Origin: Stenotrophomonas maltophilia
GTDB lineage: Bacteria > Pseudomonadota > Gammaproteobacteria > Xanthomonadales > Xanthomonadaceae
Assembly (NCBI RefSeq): GCF_002799245.1
Contig: NZ_NEQV01000006.1
Coordinates: 1 to 64,000 of the forward strand
Length of the DNA: 64,000 bases
Reading direction: 5' to 3'
The translations under genes and the position numbers were made by a program. This document shows positions 1 to 9,304 of the stretch, piece by piece; the stretch's first letter is position 1; every line of letters begins with the position of its first letter. The notes under the pieces are model-generated. The model saw nothing but the letters and a program-made list of their open reading frames with translations, was not told the origin of the DNA and ran no database searches.

Positions 1-365
1 CGACGTTAAGGTGCGGGATGGGGATCGCTCGGCTCGTCTGTCGGCTGGTACCCGCAGATATCATGTTGACGGTCCCTCCACCCTGGCTCCTACATACCTC
101 GTAGGAGCCGGGAGGAACATACAAGCCCATGCTCGGCTGATCGAACGGTCCAATGTGCAAGGCAGCCGGGCATGGGCTCGGCGCTGCAGGAATGTGCAGG
201 CGTCATTACCGCACGGCATAAGTGTTTGTGACGCAATTGGCATATCTGCAGATTGCTGATGTGAAGAGGTAGGGGGTTCTTCGTTGTGTCGCGTTTGGCT
301 CGTTGCGATGGGGCAGTTCCGCCCCGCCGTCCTGCCATGCCGATTCACAACAGAAGGATTCGTGT
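1..365. other. Leading intergenic region with two inverted repeats
   Basis: No convincing gene is seen. A perfect 9-bp stem (GGCTCCTAC at 85-93, GTAGGAGCC at 101-109) carries the GTAG tag typical of Stenotrophomonas REP-like repeats. A second, looser inverted repeat has arms AGCCCATGC at 124-132 and GCATGGGCT at 170-178. Either may terminate the unseen upstream gene. The last part holds the ribosome binding site AGAAGGA of the protease that follows. Confidence 0.5.
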
Positions 366-2132
366 ATGAAGCGACACACGCAACGCTCCGCGCCACCGCG
401 TTCCGCGCGCCTGGCCCTTGCCACTGCCCTGGTGCTGGGCAGCCTGGCCGCCACCGCCCAGGCCCAGCAGGCCGATCCACTGGCCGGAATCCAGTGGCAC
501 CTGCTCAACACCGGGCAGACAGTCCCGGCCGACACGCTGCCGGTGGCCGGCAACGATCTGAATGTGGATGGCCTGTTCCGCAATGGCATCCGCGGCCAGG
601 GCGTCACCATCGCCATCGTCGATGACGGCCTGCAGATCGCGCATCCGGACCTGGCGGCCAACGTGGCCGCGGTGGCTGGCAAGAACTTCATCAACGGGTC
701 CAACAACCCCACTCCGTCCAACCCGGACGTCGACAACCACGGCACCATGGTCGGCGGCATCGCCGGTGCGGTGGGCGCCAACAACCTGGGCGTGCGCGGC
801 GTGGCCCCGGCAGCGACGCTGAAGGGCTTCAACCCGATTTCACGCTCGGCCCTGGGCAACCAGCAGAGCAACATCGAATACGCCTGGTGGGACGGCGCGG
901 AATCGGCCGACGTGCAGGTGTTCAACAACAGCTGGGGCGCCGGCCCGGGCAATCCGAACCTGCCGCTGGCGTACAGCGAGAACACGATACGTTCGTACGA
1001 GCAGGCGCTGTCGGGCACGCGGGGTGGCCGCGGCGGCATCTACGTGAAGTCGGCCGGCAACAACTTCAACAATGCCTCGATCAGCCAGACCCAGGATGTC
1101 TGCACCGCCGACACCAAGAACCGCAACACCGGCTGCGTGCCGGCCGGCCGCGATCCGCGCAACAACCTGTTCAACGTGATCACCGTGGCGGCGGTACGCG
1201 CCGATGGCGTGCGCTCGTCGTACTCCTCCACCGGCTCGGCGCTGTGGGTCTCGGCGTTTGGTGGCGAGTACGGCCTGCAGGCGCAGTACGCACCTGGCCT
1301 GGTGGCACGCGCCTACGATCCGGCCATCGTCACCACCGACGTGACCGGATGCGCGCAGGGCAGCAACAAGAACACCAACCGCCAGAACACGCTGGACAGC
1401 AATCTGTCGGCCATCGACAGCACCTGCAACTACACTGCCAAGATGAATGGCACCTCGGCCTCGGCGCCGATGGTATCGGGCGTGGCGGCACTGGTGCTGG
1501 AAGCCAATCCGAACCTGTCCTACCGCGATGTGAAGTACATCCTGGCCACCACCGCCACCCGCAACCACCCGAACCAGCCGGCGGTGACGCTGGCCGACGG
1601 GCGTACGCTGGTGCCGGGCTGGACGGTGAACGCGGCCAACCGTGCCTACAGCAACTGGTACGGCTTTGGCGTGGTCAACGCCGCGCGTGCGGTGGAGGTC
1701 GCCGAGAACTTCCAGTCGCTGGGTCCGCTGGTCGACAGTGGCTGGCGCAACACGACGCGCACCGTGGCCATCGGCAACACCTCGGCCGCCGCCGCACGCC
1801 TGACCTTCCAGCTGGCCAACGGCGCGCGCAACATCGAAAGCGTGCAGCTGGGCTTCCGGGTCAACCACCGCAACACCCGCCAGCTGCAGTTCGTGCTGGT
1901 TTCGCCCAGCGGCACCCGCAGCGTGGTGCAACCGGCGTTCACCGCGATCGGTTCGGGTACCGGCGGCGCGCAGAGCAACTTCACCAGCTGGGACCTGCTG
2001 TCCAGCAATGCCTTCCTGGATGAGAATGCCACCGGCACCTGGACGCTGGAAGTAACCGACATGGGGCAGGCCGCGACCGCTGCATCGCGCGGCAACCTCG
2101 AATTCTTCAAGATCCGCGTTCTGGGGCACTGA
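366..2132 (+). CDS. Secreted kexin-like subtilase (S8) with P domain
   Basis: A predicted 588-residue exported serine endopeptidase. A Sec signal peptide (about residues 1-34) is followed directly by the WHLLNTGQ lead-in typical of kexin/proprotein-convertase subtilases. The catalytic triad is visible as D86 (IVDDG), H125 (DNHGT) and S364 (NGTSASAP), with oxyanion N232 (SAGNN). A C-terminal P/homoB domain covers about residues 455-588. No inhibitor-I9 propeptide lies between signal and catalytic domain, so folding help must come from elsewhere. The next gene starts inside the stop codon (TGATG). I chose ATG 366 over a TTG at 303 because AGAAGGA precedes it and the signal peptide then begins cleanly. 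The substrate is unknown. Confidence 0.9.
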   Translation: MKRHTQRSAPPRSARLALATALVLGSLAATAQAQQADPLAGIQWHLLNTGQTVPADTLPVAGNDLNVDGLFRNGIRGQGVTIAIVDDGLQIAHPDLAANVAAVAGKNFINGSNNPTPSNPDVDNHGTMVGGIAGAVGANNLGVRGVAPAATLKGFNPISRSALGNQQSNIEYAWWDGAESADVQVFNNSWGAGPGNPNLPLAYSENTIRSYEQALSGTRGGRGGIYVKSAGNNFNNASISQTQDVCTADTKNRNTGCVPAGRDPRNNLFNVITVAAVRADGVRSSYSSTGSALWVSAFGGEYGLQAQYAPGLVARAYDPAIVTTDVTGCAQGSNKNTNRQNTLDSNLSAIDSTCNYTAKMNGTSASAPMVSGVAALVLEANPNLSYRDVKYILATTATRNHPNQPAVTLADGRTLVPGWTVNAANRAYSNWYGFGVVNAARAVEVAENFQSLGPLVDSGWRNTTRTVAIGNTSAAAARLTFQLANGARNIESVQLGFRVNHRNTRQLQFVLVSPSGTRSVVQPAFTAIGSGTGGAQSNFTSWDLLSSNAFLDENATGTWTLEVTDMGQAATAASRGNLEFFKIRVLGH

Positions 2133-2710
2133 TGATGAAGACGACCATTCTGTTGAGCACGCTCGCCTTCGCGGCGATGACCTCCCCTGCCTGGGCGCAG
2201 AGCTCGGGGCAGACCCCTCCGGCCAGGACCCTGTCGACCGTGGATGCACAGGAACTGAAGGCCTCCGCCACCGGCCGCGCCTTCGATGTGGGCGGCACGC
2301 GTTTCCAGCTGTCGCCCTCGACCACGGTGAAGCAGGCCAGCGGCGGCCAGTTCACGATCACGCCGCAGGCAGCGGCGACCACCAGCTCGCGTACCAAGCG
2401 CTCGCTGGATGGCGCAGCGGCAGCGGCCGTTGATGCCGGCGCTGGCAAGTTCGCAGCGGCGGTGTCCCATGACGGAGCACCGGTGGTGGCCACCTCGCGC
2501 GTCAAGGTGTTCTTTACCGATGCAGCGTCTGCCCAGCGCGCGGCAACCGCCACTGGCGGCACCGTGGTGAAGGTGTCGAAGGCTTCGGGCCAGGCCATCG
2601 TGGAGTACCCGTCGGTGAACGCGGCGCTGGATGCGACCAGCAAGCTGCTGTCCACCGCCGGTATCCGCGCGACCGAGCCGGACGTGGTGCAGTGGGAAGA
2701 AACCAGGTAA
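2132..2710 (+). CDS. Exported partner of the kexin-like protease (probable chaperone)
   Basis: A 192-residue protein with a clear signal peptide (cleavage after about AWA, residue 22) and no catalytic motif. Its ATG overlaps the protease stop codon, so the two are translationally coupled. Residues 100-192 (KVFFTDAASAQRA to EPDVVQWEE) resemble a propeptide/I9-like fold, with an alternating pattern ending in an acidic strand. In Aeromonas the kexin-like protease ASP needs an external chaperone (ORF2) encoded immediately downstream. By position, export and size this gene is the likely counterpart. I infer that role from context; no sequence match was run. Confidence 0.7.
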   Translation: MMKTTILLSTLAFAAMTSPAWAQSSGQTPPARTLSTVDAQELKASATGRAFDVGGTRFQLSPSTTVKQASGGQFTITPQAAATTSSRTKRSLDGAAAAAVDAGAGKFAAAVSHDGAPVVATSRVKVFFTDAASAQRAATATGGTVVKVSKASGQAIVEYPSVNAALDATSKLLSTAGIRATEPDVVQWEETR

Positions 2711-2724
2711 AGCGTTGAGTGGTG

Positions 2725-2757
2725 CCCCGGCCGGCTGGCTCTCCTGGCCGGCCGGGG
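2725..2757. terminator. Strong hairpin after the protease operon
   Basis: A perfect 11-bp GC-rich stem (arms 2725-2735 and 2747-2757) lies 15 bases after the stop of the protease partner gene. There is no clear T-run. It could serve both this operon and the convergent sco gene. Confidence 0.55.
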
Positions 2758-2774
2758 ATTGATCTGGGAGGGGT

Positions 2775-2795
2775 GTGCCGACCAACGGTCGGCAC
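2775..2795. repeat. SMAG-like palindrome (GTGCCGACC / GGTCGGCAC)
   Basis: A 9-bp perfect inverted repeat with an AAC loop in the convergent gap between the protease operon and sco. The same palindrome core is tandemly amplified near 11.4 kb, so both belong to one REP-like family. Confidence 0.7.
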
Positions 2796-2826
2796 CCACC
2801 CATATTGCCCAGGCGCAGGACCGGCA

Positions 2827-3507
2827 TCAGCGGGCGGCGAGCGTACCGCTGTGGGTGAGGCCGCAGCTGGCCAGTGCGTCGTTGCCAGCGGCAGGATGTG
2901 CCGGTTCCAGCAGCAGGCGCTGCACGTCGGAGAACAGCCTGTCCACCGGCATGCCGTAGGGCGCGAACAGGCGCAGGCGGCCCTGGCGGTCGAACACGTA
3001 GCCACCGGCGATGTGGCTCATGGTGTAGGTATCCGGTACCTGGCCTGGCTCCTTCTCGTAGAACGCCTTGAAGTCGCTGGCCATCGCCGCCAGCTGCGCT
3101 TCGTTGCCGACCAGCGCGATCGCCCTGGGGTCGAACGCTTCCACATAGGTGCGCGCGACTTCCGGCGTGTCGCGGGCCGGGTCGACGCTGACGAACACCA
3201 CTTGCAGCTGATCGGCATCCTTGCCCATCAGGTGCTTCACCTGGCTCAGCTCGACCATCGTGGTCGGGCACACGTCCGGGCAGCTGGTGAAGCCGAAGAA
3301 CAGATAGGTCACCTGCCCCTGCAGGTCCTTCGGGCCACGCACGGTGCCGTGGCTGTCGGGCATCGACCAGCGCTGGCCAAGTTCTTCGCAGGCGATGTCC
3401 TTCGCGTAGAAGTCCATGCGCGACTGCGCGCTGCAGCCGGCCAGCAGGCCGAGCAGCAGGCCTGCCGCCAGCCGCAGGCCACGATGGGGGAAAACAATGC
3501 CTTTCAC
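2827..3507 (-). CDS. Sco1/SenC-family copper lipoprotein
   Basis: A periplasmic, membrane-anchored copper chaperone of 226 residues with a thioredoxin fold. The lipobox LLAGC places the lipidated Cys at residue 25. The copper site is complete: C76 and C80 in SCPDVC, and H165 in MSHIAGG. Sco proteins deliver copper to haem-copper oxidases; here the gene is the last of the cyo operon, 11 bases after cyoD. The start is a GTG at 3507, chosen because a signal peptide follows immediately and anything longer would overlap cyoD. The bo3 oxidase has CuB but no CuA, so a Sco partner suggests a role in CuB loading or thiol redox. Confidence 0.85.
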   Translation of the reverse strand: MKGIVFPHRGLRLAAGLLLGLLAGCSAQSRMDFYAKDIACEELGQRWSMPDSHGTVRGPKDLQGQVTYLFFGFTSCPDVCPTTMVELSQVKHLMGKDADQLQVVFVSVDPARDTPEVARTYVEAFDPRAIALVGNEAQLAAMASDFKAFYEKEPGQVPDTYTMSHIAGGYVFDRQGRLRLFAPYGMPVDRLFSDVQRLLLEPAHPAAGNDALASCGLTHSGTLAAR

Positions 3508-3518
3508 GGTTCGCAGGC

Positions 3519-3851
3519 TCAGTTGATCATCATGTGGTAGTGCATGCTCCAGATGATCCAGACCGACAGTGCGACGACGATGAACAGGATCACCAGGGTG
3601 AACACGAAGCTGGCCAGGTTCCAGCCACCTTCGGACTTGCGGTCCATGTGCAGGAAATAGACCAGCTGCACCAGGATCTGCGCCACCGCGAAGCCGACCA
3701 GCAGGAACAGCGTGAGCGGCCGCGACAACACCGGGTTCATCACCAGCGCGAACGGCACCACGGTCAGCAGCGCGCACAGCACGAAGCCGATCAGGTAGGA
3801 CTTGGTGGAGCCGTGCGCATTGCCGGCGCGCGAGGTTTCGACGTGGGCCAT
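3519..3851 (-). CDS. cyoD: Cytochrome bo3 ubiquinol oxidase subunit IV
   Basis: A 110-residue inner-membrane protein with three transmembrane segments (about residues 18-36, 45-66 and 80-103) and the family signature QLVYFLHMD between helices 2 and 3. CyoD assists assembly and stability of the CuB centre in the quinol oxidase. The ATG follows the cyoC stop after one base, so it is translated from the same operon. Size and order match cyoD of other Proteobacteria. Confidence 0.95.
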   Translation of the reverse strand: MAHVETSRAGNAHGSTKSYLIGFVLCALLTVVPFALVMNPVLSRPLTLFLLVGFAVAQILVQLVYFLHMDRKSEGGWNLASFVFTLVILFIVVALSVWIIWSMHYHMMIN

Positions 3852-3852
3852 G

Positions 3853-4488
3853 TCAGAAGGCTCCGATCAGGTAGACGAAGGTGAAGACGCAGATCCACAC
3901 CAGGTCCAGGAAGTGCCAGAACAGGCTCAGGCATGAAACGCGGGTGATGTTGGTCGGGGTCAGCCCACGGCTGTAGACCTGGTGCATGACCACCGCCATC
4001 CAGATCAGGCCGCTGGCCACGTGCAGGCCGTGGGTGGCGACCAGCGCGAAGAACGCCGACAGGTAGGCACTGGTGCTCGGGCCGGCGCCTTCGTGGATCA
4101 GGTGCGAGAACTCGTAGATCTCCATGCCGATGAACGAGGCACCGAGCACGAAGGTCACGCCCAGCCAGCGCAGCACCGCCGGGGCATCGTGGCGATGCAT
4201 CGCCAGTACGGCCTGGCCGTAGGTGATGCTGGACACCAGCAGCAGGAAGGTCTCGGCCATCACGAACGGCAGCGAGAACAGGTCCTTGCCGGTGGGGCCA
4301 CCGGCGTAGGCGGTGCTGAGCACCGCGTACGAGGCGAACAGCGAACCGAACAGCACCAGGTCGGACATGAGGTAGACCCACATGCCGAACACCTTCATGC
4401 CGCCCTGTTCGTGGCCATGGTCGTGTTCGTGGTGGTCCGCGTGCGCCTGCGTGTCGCTGGCCAGCTCCGGGCGGGTCAACAGGTTCAT
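3853..4488 (-). CDS. cyoC: Cytochrome bo3 ubiquinol oxidase subunit III
   Basis: A 211-residue, five-helix inner-membrane subunit of the bo3 quinol oxidase. A His-rich cytoplasmic N-terminus (residues 16-28, many His, Asp and Glu) precedes the first helix. The family motifs MEIYEFSHL and [12 protein letters not shown] are present. The ATG at 4488 shares four bases with the cyoB stop (ATGA), which fixes the start and indicates translational coupling. The His-rich segment is more pronounced than in E. coli and might hold metal; that is a guess. Confidence 0.95.
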   Translation of the reverse strand: MNLLTRPELASDTQAHADHHEHDHGHEQGGMKVFGMWVYLMSDLVLFGSLFASYAVLSTAYAGGPTGKDLFSLPFVMAETFLLLVSSITYGQAVLAMHRHDAPAVLRWLGVTFVLGASFIGMEIYEFSHLIHEGAGPSTSAYLSAFFALVATHGLHVASGLIWMAVVMHQVYSRGLTPTNITRVSCLSLFWHFLDLVWICVFTFVYLIGAF

Positions 4489-6461
4489 GCGCGTGCCTCC
4501 TTCAACTTGGCCAGGCTGGCCGCTTCGGTGCGCGCCACCTCTGCGGAACTGACGTAGTAGTCCACGTCCTCGTCGTAGGACCGCACGATCAGGGTGACGA
4601 TCATCGCGATGAAGCTGGCCGCGGCCATCCACCAGATGTGCCAGACCAGGGCAAAGCACAGCACCAGGATCCAGATGTTGAGGATCAGCGGCACGCCGGT
4701 GTTCTTCGGCATGTGGATCGGCGCGTACTTCTTCGGCGGCGGCGGCAGGCCGCGCTTCTTCGCTTCGTGGAAGGCATCCAGCTCATCGGCCTTGGGCACC
4801 ACGGCGAAGTTGTAGAACGGCGGCGGCGACGGCGTGGCCCATTCCAGCGTGCGTGCGTTCCACGGGTCACCGGTCAGGTCCAGGTTGCGCTTGCGGTCGC
4901 GCACGCTCACGTAGATCTGCACCAGCATCAGGATGATGCCCGCGAACACGAACAGCGCACCGATGAAGGCGGCGATCAGGTACGGCGTCCACGCCGGGTT
5001 GTCGTACTGGTTCATGCGGCGGGTCATGCCCATGAAGCCCAGCATGTACAGCGGCATGAAGGCCAGGTAGAAACCGATCACCCAGCAGGCGAACGACCAC
5101 TTGCCCAGGCGCTCGTTGAGGGTGAAGCCGAACACCTTCGGGAACCAGTAGGCGAAGCCGGCCAGGTAGCCGAACAGCGCGCCGCCGATGATGGTGTTGT
5201 GGAAGTGGGCCACCAGGAACAGGCTGTTGTGCAGCAGGAAATCCGCGCCCGGAATGGCCAGCAGCACGCCGGTCATGCCGCCGATGGTGAAGGTCACCAG
5301 GAAGGCGATGGTCCACAGCATCGGCACGCTGAACTCGACGCGGCCGCCGTACATGGTGAACAGCCAGGTGAAGATTTTCACGCCGGTGGGAATGGCGATG
5401 ATCATCGTCATGATGCCGAAGAAGGCGTTGACGCTGGCACCGGAGCCCATGGTGAAGAAGTGGTGCAGCCAGACGATGAACGACAGGATGCCGATCGCCA
5501 GCGTGGCGCCGACCATCGACTTGTAGCCGAACAGCTTCTTGCGCGCGAACGTGGCGGTGACTTCCGAGAAGATGCCGAACGCCGGCAGCACCAGGATGTA
5601 CACCTCCGGGTGGCCCCAGGCCCACACCAGGTTCACGTACATCATCGGGTTGCCGCCCAACGTGTTGGTGTAGAAGTTGAAGTCCAGGTAGCGATCCAGG
5701 GTGAGCGCGCCCAGCGCCACGGTCAGGATCGGGAAGGCGGCGATGATGATCACGCTGGTGACCAGCACGGTCCAGGTGAACACCGGCATCTTCATCAGGG
5801 TCATGCCCGGCGCACGCATGCGCAGGATGGTGATGAACAGGTTGACGCCGGTCAGCAGCGTGCCGATGCCCGAGGCCTGCAACGCCCAGATGTAGTAGTC
5901 CACGCCAACGCCGGGGCTGAACTCGATGCCCGACAGCGGCGGATAGGCCACCCAGCCGGTCATGGCGAATTCGCCGACGCCCAGCGAGATCATCATCAGC
6001 GCTGCGCCGACCACGAAGATCCAGAAGCTGAAGGCGTTGAGGAACGGGAACGCCATGTCGCGTGCACCGATCTGCAGCGGCACGATGATGTTCATCAGGC
6101 CGACCACGAACGGGGTGGCCACGAAGAAGATCATGATCACGCCGTGCGCGGTGAAGATCTGGTCGTAGTGCTCGGGGGGCAGGAAGCCATCACTGCCCGG
6201 CCCAGCCGCGGCCAGCTGCGCGCGCATCATCAGCGCATCGGCAAAGCCGCGCACCAGCATGACCAGCGCCACCACCACATACATGATGCCGATCTTCTTG
6301 TGGTCCACGGTGGTGAACCAGTCGCGCCAGAGCACGCCCCACAGCCTGAAGTAGCTCACCGCGCCAAGCAGCGCGAGGCCGCCCAGCACCATGGCCGCCA
6401 ATGTGACCACGACGATCGGCTCGTGCAGCGGCACGGCCTCCCACGTCAATTTACCCAACAT
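4485..6461 (-). CDS. cyoB: Cytochrome bo3 ubiquinol oxidase subunit I
   Basis: The catalytic subunit (658 residues, about 15 helices) oxidises ubiquinol, reduces O2 and pumps protons. Every key residue falls at the E. coli number: low-spin haem ligands H106 and H421, haem o3 ligand H419, CuB ligands H284, H333 and H334, and the quinol-site residues R71, D75 and H98. This makes it a quinol oxidase rather than a cytochrome c oxidase. It starts 5 bases after the cyoA stop. No cyoE (haem O synthase) follows, so haem O must be made from a gene elsewhere. Confidence 0.97.
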   Translation of the reverse strand: MLGKLTWEAVPLHEPIVVVTLAAMVLGGLALLGAVSYFRLWGVLWRDWFTTVDHKKIGIMYVVVALVMLVRGFADALMMRAQLAAAGPGSDGFLPPEHYDQIFTAHGVIMIFFVATPFVVGLMNIIVPLQIGARDMAFPFLNAFSFWIFVVGAALMMISLGVGEFAMTGWVAYPPLSGIEFSPGVGVDYYIWALQASGIGTLLTGVNLFITILRMRAPGMTLMKMPVFTWTVLVTSVIIIAAFPILTVALGALTLDRYLDFNFYTNTLGGNPMMYVNLVWAWGHPEVYILVLPAFGIFSEVTATFARKKLFGYKSMVGATLAIGILSFIVWLHHFFTMGSGASVNAFFGIMTMIIAIPTGVKIFTWLFTMYGGRVEFSVPMLWTIAFLVTFTIGGMTGVLLAIPGADFLLHNSLFLVAHFHNTIIGGALFGYLAGFAYWFPKVFGFTLNERLGKWSFACWVIGFYLAFMPLYMLGFMGMTRRMNQYDNPAWTPYLIAAFIGALFVFAGIILMLVQIYVSVRDRKRNLDLTGDPWNARTLEWATPSPPPFYNFAVVPKADELDAFHEAKKRGLPPPPKKYAPIHMPKNTGVPLILNIWILVLCFALVWHIWWMAAASFIAMIVTLIVRSYDEDVDYYVSSAEVARTEAASLAKLKEARA

Positions 6462-6466
6462 GTTCG

Positions 6467-7372
6467 TTACTCCTGGGAAACCTGGGCACCGCCGGCAGCG
6501 CCCGCCGGGGTGGCAGCAGCGGTGTTCTCACCGACGCCGATGAACTGGTCGATGACCTTCTTGAACAGCAGCGGCTCAACGCTGGAGAAGTGCTGCACCG
6601 GTGCATTCTTCGACGGTGCGGCCAGCGCCTTGAACTGCGCGAAGCTGAGGGCGTCCGGTGCGCTGCGCACCTCGGCCACCCAGCGATCGAACTCTTCGTT
6701 GCTGCTGGCGGTGGCGATGAACTTCATGTTCGAGAAGCCATGCCCGCTGTAGTTGCCGGACATGCCACGGAACTGGCCCGGCTCGTTGGCGATCAGGTGC
6801 AGCTGCGTGCGCATGCCGGCCATCGCGTAGATCTGCCCACCCAGCTGCGGGATGAAGAAGGTATTCATCGTCGAGTTGGAAGTGATGTTGAACGCCAGCG
6901 GGCGATTGGCCGGGAAGTTGAGCTGGTTGACCGTGGCGATGCCCAGGTCCGGGTACACGAACACCCACTTCCAGTCGGTGGCGATCACGTCCACGTGCAG
7001 CGGTTCACCGGCCACGTCCAGCGGCCTGTACGGGTCCAGCTCGTGGGTCGACTTCCACACGATCACCGCCAGGCCGGCAATGATCAGCAACGGCACGCCC
7101 CAGACCACGATCTCCACCCTGGTGGAGTGCGACCAGTCCGGCGTGTATTTCGCTTTGGTGTTGCCGGCGCGGAAGCGCCAGGCGAATACGAAGGTCAGCA
7201 CGATGGCCGGTATCACCACGATCAGCATCACGCCGATGCAGATCAGGATCAGGTCGCGCTGGGCGAGCCCGACCATGCCCTTCGAATCCAGCAGCACCCA
7301 GTCACAGCCCGACAGGCCGATGCAGGCCAGGGCGACCAGCGCCAGGCGGATGCGGTTCCAGCAGATATTCAT
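6467..7372 (-). CDS. cyoA: Cytochrome bo3 ubiquinol oxidase subunit II
   Basis: A 301-residue lipoprotein subunit, first gene of the cyo operon. Lipobox LSGC puts the lipidated Cys at residue 23; two transmembrane helices (about 42-64 and 86-106) precede a periplasmic cupredoxin domain. The CuA-ligand cysteines of cytochrome c oxidases are absent (the segment reads [11 protein letters not shown]), as in all quinol oxidases. The C-terminal tail is Ala/Gly-rich. A palindromic site at 7496-7520, about 125 bases upstream, lies between cyoA and the divergent MocR-type regulator and could act on either promoter. Confidence 0.96.
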   Translation of the reverse strand: MNICWNRIRLALVALACIGLSGCDWVLLDSKGMVGLAQRDLILICIGVMLIVVIPAIVLTFVFAWRFRAGNTKAKYTPDWSHSTRVEIVVWGVPLLIIAGLAVIVWKSTHELDPYRPLDVAGEPLHVDVIATDWKWVFVYPDLGIATVNQLNFPANRPLAFNITSNSTMNTFFIPQLGGQIYAMAGMRTQLHLIANEPGQFRGMSGNYSGHGFSNMKFIATASSNEEFDRWVAEVRSAPDALSFAQFKALAAPSKNAPVQHFSSVEPLLFKKVIDQFIGVGENTAAATPAGAAGGAQVSQE

Positions 7373-7495
7373 TGGAGGTCAACCCTGTTGAAGAAGCGCG
7401 CTTGACCGGCTCGCCTGTGCGCAGCGCCCGGGCGTGGAGCGGCTACACTGTGGGTACGAGGTCACCTACAAACAGGCGATCCACTCCAATCAAGC

Positions 7496-7520
7496 CCATA
7501 CAAGATACAGCATTGTATGG
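7496..7520. promoter_or_regulatory. Palindromic operator CCATACAA-N9-TTGTATGG
   Basis: A perfect 8-bp inverted repeat with a 9-base spacer lies in the 182-base gap between cyoA (minus) and the MocR-type regulator (plus), 34 bases before the latter's ATG. The same arms and spacer recur at 8992-9016 in front of the next operon. Shared symmetric sites next to a GntR-type gene point to self-regulation and control of both flanks. I infer this; binding is not shown. Confidence 0.7.
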
Positions 7521-7554
7521 ACTTGTGCATCTGCACGTATGGAAAAACTGACCG

Positions 7555-8970
7555 ATGACGCCACCTGCCGCCGGCCGCCGCCTGAAACACCCCAATCGCA
7601 CCTGGGTTCGCCCCTTCCGCGAGGGCGCCGGCCCGCTGTACCTGCAGATCGCCCAGCAGGTGCGCGAGGCGGTGGATGACGGTGTGCTGCGCCCCGGCGA
7701 CCGGCTGCCACCGCAGCGCGACCTGGCCCAGCAGGTGGGCGTGGACCTGACCACGGTCACCCGTGCCTTCGCCGAGCTGCGCCAGGCCGGCCTGCTGGAT
7801 GCGCAGGGCGCTGGCGGCACCTTCATCGCGCTGTCGGCCGGCAACCGCAGCACCTCGGTGGACCTGAGCATGAACATCCCGCCGCTGCTGGGCAGCGCGC
7901 CGTTCGCACAGGGCATGGAGGCCGGCTTCCAGCACGTGGGCCAGCAGCTGGGCCAGGGCGAGCTGATGAGCTACCACGTCGGCGCCGGCACCCGCGAGGA
8001 CCGCGCCGCCGCCGTACAGTGGCTGTCGCCGATGCTGGGCACGGTCGGTGCCGACCAGGTGGTGATCTGCCCCGGCGCGCAGACCGCGCTGTGTGCGCTG
8101 ATCCTGGCCCGCACCCAGCCGGGCGAGCTGATTGCCGCCGAGCAGCTGACCTACCCGGGCCTGCTGGCCGCCGCGCGCGTGCTGCAGCGGAGCGTGGTGC
8201 CAGTGGCGATGGACGCCGAAGGCATGCTCCCCGAAGCGCTGGAGGAGGCCTGCCAGCTGCGCCGCCCGCGCCTGCTGTACCTGGTGCCGACCATCCAGAA
8301 CCCGACGACGGCGACGATGTCGGCGCAGCGCCGGCAGGCCCTGCTGGCGGTGGCCAAGCGCCACGATCTGACCGTGATCGAAGACGATCCCTACTGGTTG
8401 CTGGCCGGGGACGCCGCACCACCGCTGGCCGCCCACCGCGATGCCGGCTGCCCGGTCTATTACATCTCCACCCTGTCCAAGTGCCTGGCACCGGGCCTGC
8501 GCACTGCCTACCTGGTGGTGCCGGCCGGCGAGCCGATGGAGCCGGTGCTGGACGCCCTGCGCGCGATCGCGCTGATGCCGACCCAGTCGATGGTGGCGGT
8601 GGCCTCGCAGTGGATCCGCAGCGGCCAGGCCCAGGACATGGTGCAGCGCTTCCAGCAGGAGCTGCGCGAGCGCCAGGCGATTGCCGCGCAGTACCTGCCG
8701 TCCCGCGCGCGGGCGCACCCGGCCGGCCTGCACGTATGGCTGCCGCTGCCGCCGCGGCTGGACCAGTACCGGCTGATCCAGGCCGCACAGGAACAGGGGC
8801 TGGGCATTGCCAGCTCCGACGCCTTCAGCGTGGAAGAACCGCCACCGGGCAACGCCATCCGCCTGTCACTGGGCGGCGCGGTCGACCAGGGCGCGCTGGC
8901 CGGGGCGCTGGCCAAGCTCAACGAGATCCTGTCTGAAGCCCCCGAGGCCCGGCACAACGCCATCGTCTGA
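7555..8970 (+). CDS. MocR-type regulator (GntR wHTH + aminotransferase-like domain)
   Basis: A 471-residue PLP-dependent transcription regulator. Residues 25-92 form a GntR winged helix (PLYLQIAQQVREAV to AGGTFIA). The rest is a class I aminotransferase fold with IEDDPY (Asp near 277-278) and the PLP-binding Lys at K309 in STLSKCLAPGLR. MocR proteins sense PLP-linked or amino-type ligands and rarely catalyse. It is divergent from cyoA with the palindrome at 7496-7520 between them. A paralogue is encoded at 9913-11427. The ribosome binding site before ATG 7555 is weak, and no better in-frame start was found. Confidence 0.9.
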   Translation: MTPPAAGRRLKHPNRTWVRPFREGAGPLYLQIAQQVREAVDDGVLRPGDRLPPQRDLAQQVGVDLTTVTRAFAELRQAGLLDAQGAGGTFIALSAGNRSTSVDLSMNIPPLLGSAPFAQGMEAGFQHVGQQLGQGELMSYHVGAGTREDRAAAVQWLSPMLGTVGADQVVICPGAQTALCALILARTQPGELIAAEQLTYPGLLAAARVLQRSVVPVAMDAEGMLPEALEEACQLRRPRLLYLVPTIQNPTTATMSAQRRQALLAVAKRHDLTVIEDDPYWLLAGDAAPPLAAHRDAGCPVYYISTLSKCLAPGLRTAYLVVPAGEPMEPVLDALRAIALMPTQSMVAVASQWIRSGQAQDMVQRFQQELRERQAIAAQYLPSRARAHPAGLHVWLPLPPRLDQYRLIQAAQEQGLGIASSDAFSVEEPPPGNAIRLSLGGAVDQGALAGALAKLNEILSEAPEARHNAIV

Positions 8971-8991
8971 ACCGGGCGCATGGTGCATTAT

Positions 8992-9016
8992 CCATACAAG
9001 ATGATATTTTGTATGC
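8992..9016. promoter_or_regulatory. Second copy of the operator, CCATACAA-N9-TTGTATGC
   Basis: It matches the site at 7496-7520 in both arms (one mismatch in the last base) and in spacer length, and continues with a further half site ATGTATGG at 9018-9025. It lies 28 bases upstream of the start of the small membrane protein gene, where it would overlap that operon's promoter. Confidence 0.7.
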
Positions 9017-9043
9017 AATGTATGGATGAAGGGACGTGCCTCG

Positions 9044-9304
9044 ATGCGCGCCGAGAAACTGAGGTTCCACCTGGTGATGGCCGGGTGTGGTGGTTTTGTG
9101 GTGGTGATGCTGGGCGCACTGGCCTGGGTCTGCCTGCAGCCGCAGACGGTGGATGTGCAGGCGGCCGAACGCCACGCCATCGAGCAATGCGTGCAGCGCA
9201 GCGAGGATCCGTCGCGTAGCGCGATCCAGCGCCGCGCGCAGGCCGACTCCTGCCGGGAGATGCGCAAGCAGTACGTGCACAAGTTCGGCGAGGAAGCGTC
9301 CTGA
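9044..9304 (+). CDS. Small single-pass membrane protein, unknown
   Basis: An 86-residue protein with one transmembrane segment (about residues 9-30, VMAGCGGFVVVMLG) and a short extracytoplasmic tail holding two Cys (EQC and DSC). I could not name the family. ATG 9044 is preferred over ATG 9026 because GAAGGGA ends nine bases before it. It is the first gene of a tight operon: its stop overlaps the ATG of the thioredoxin-fold protein (TGATG), and the second MocR-type regulator follows. The pair of periplasmic Cys beside a CxxC protein suggests a redox partner, which is inference only. Confidence 0.7.
   Translation: MRAEKLRFHLVMAGCGGFVVVMLGALAWVCLQPQTVDVQAAERHAIEQCVQRSEDPSRSAIQRRAQADSCREMRKQYVHKFGEEAS

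Noticed and set aside
6467-7372. Subunit II read as cytochrome c oxidase subunit II
   Set aside because: The CuA cysteines are missing and subunit I has the quinol-site residues R71, D75 and H98, so it is a quinol oxidase.
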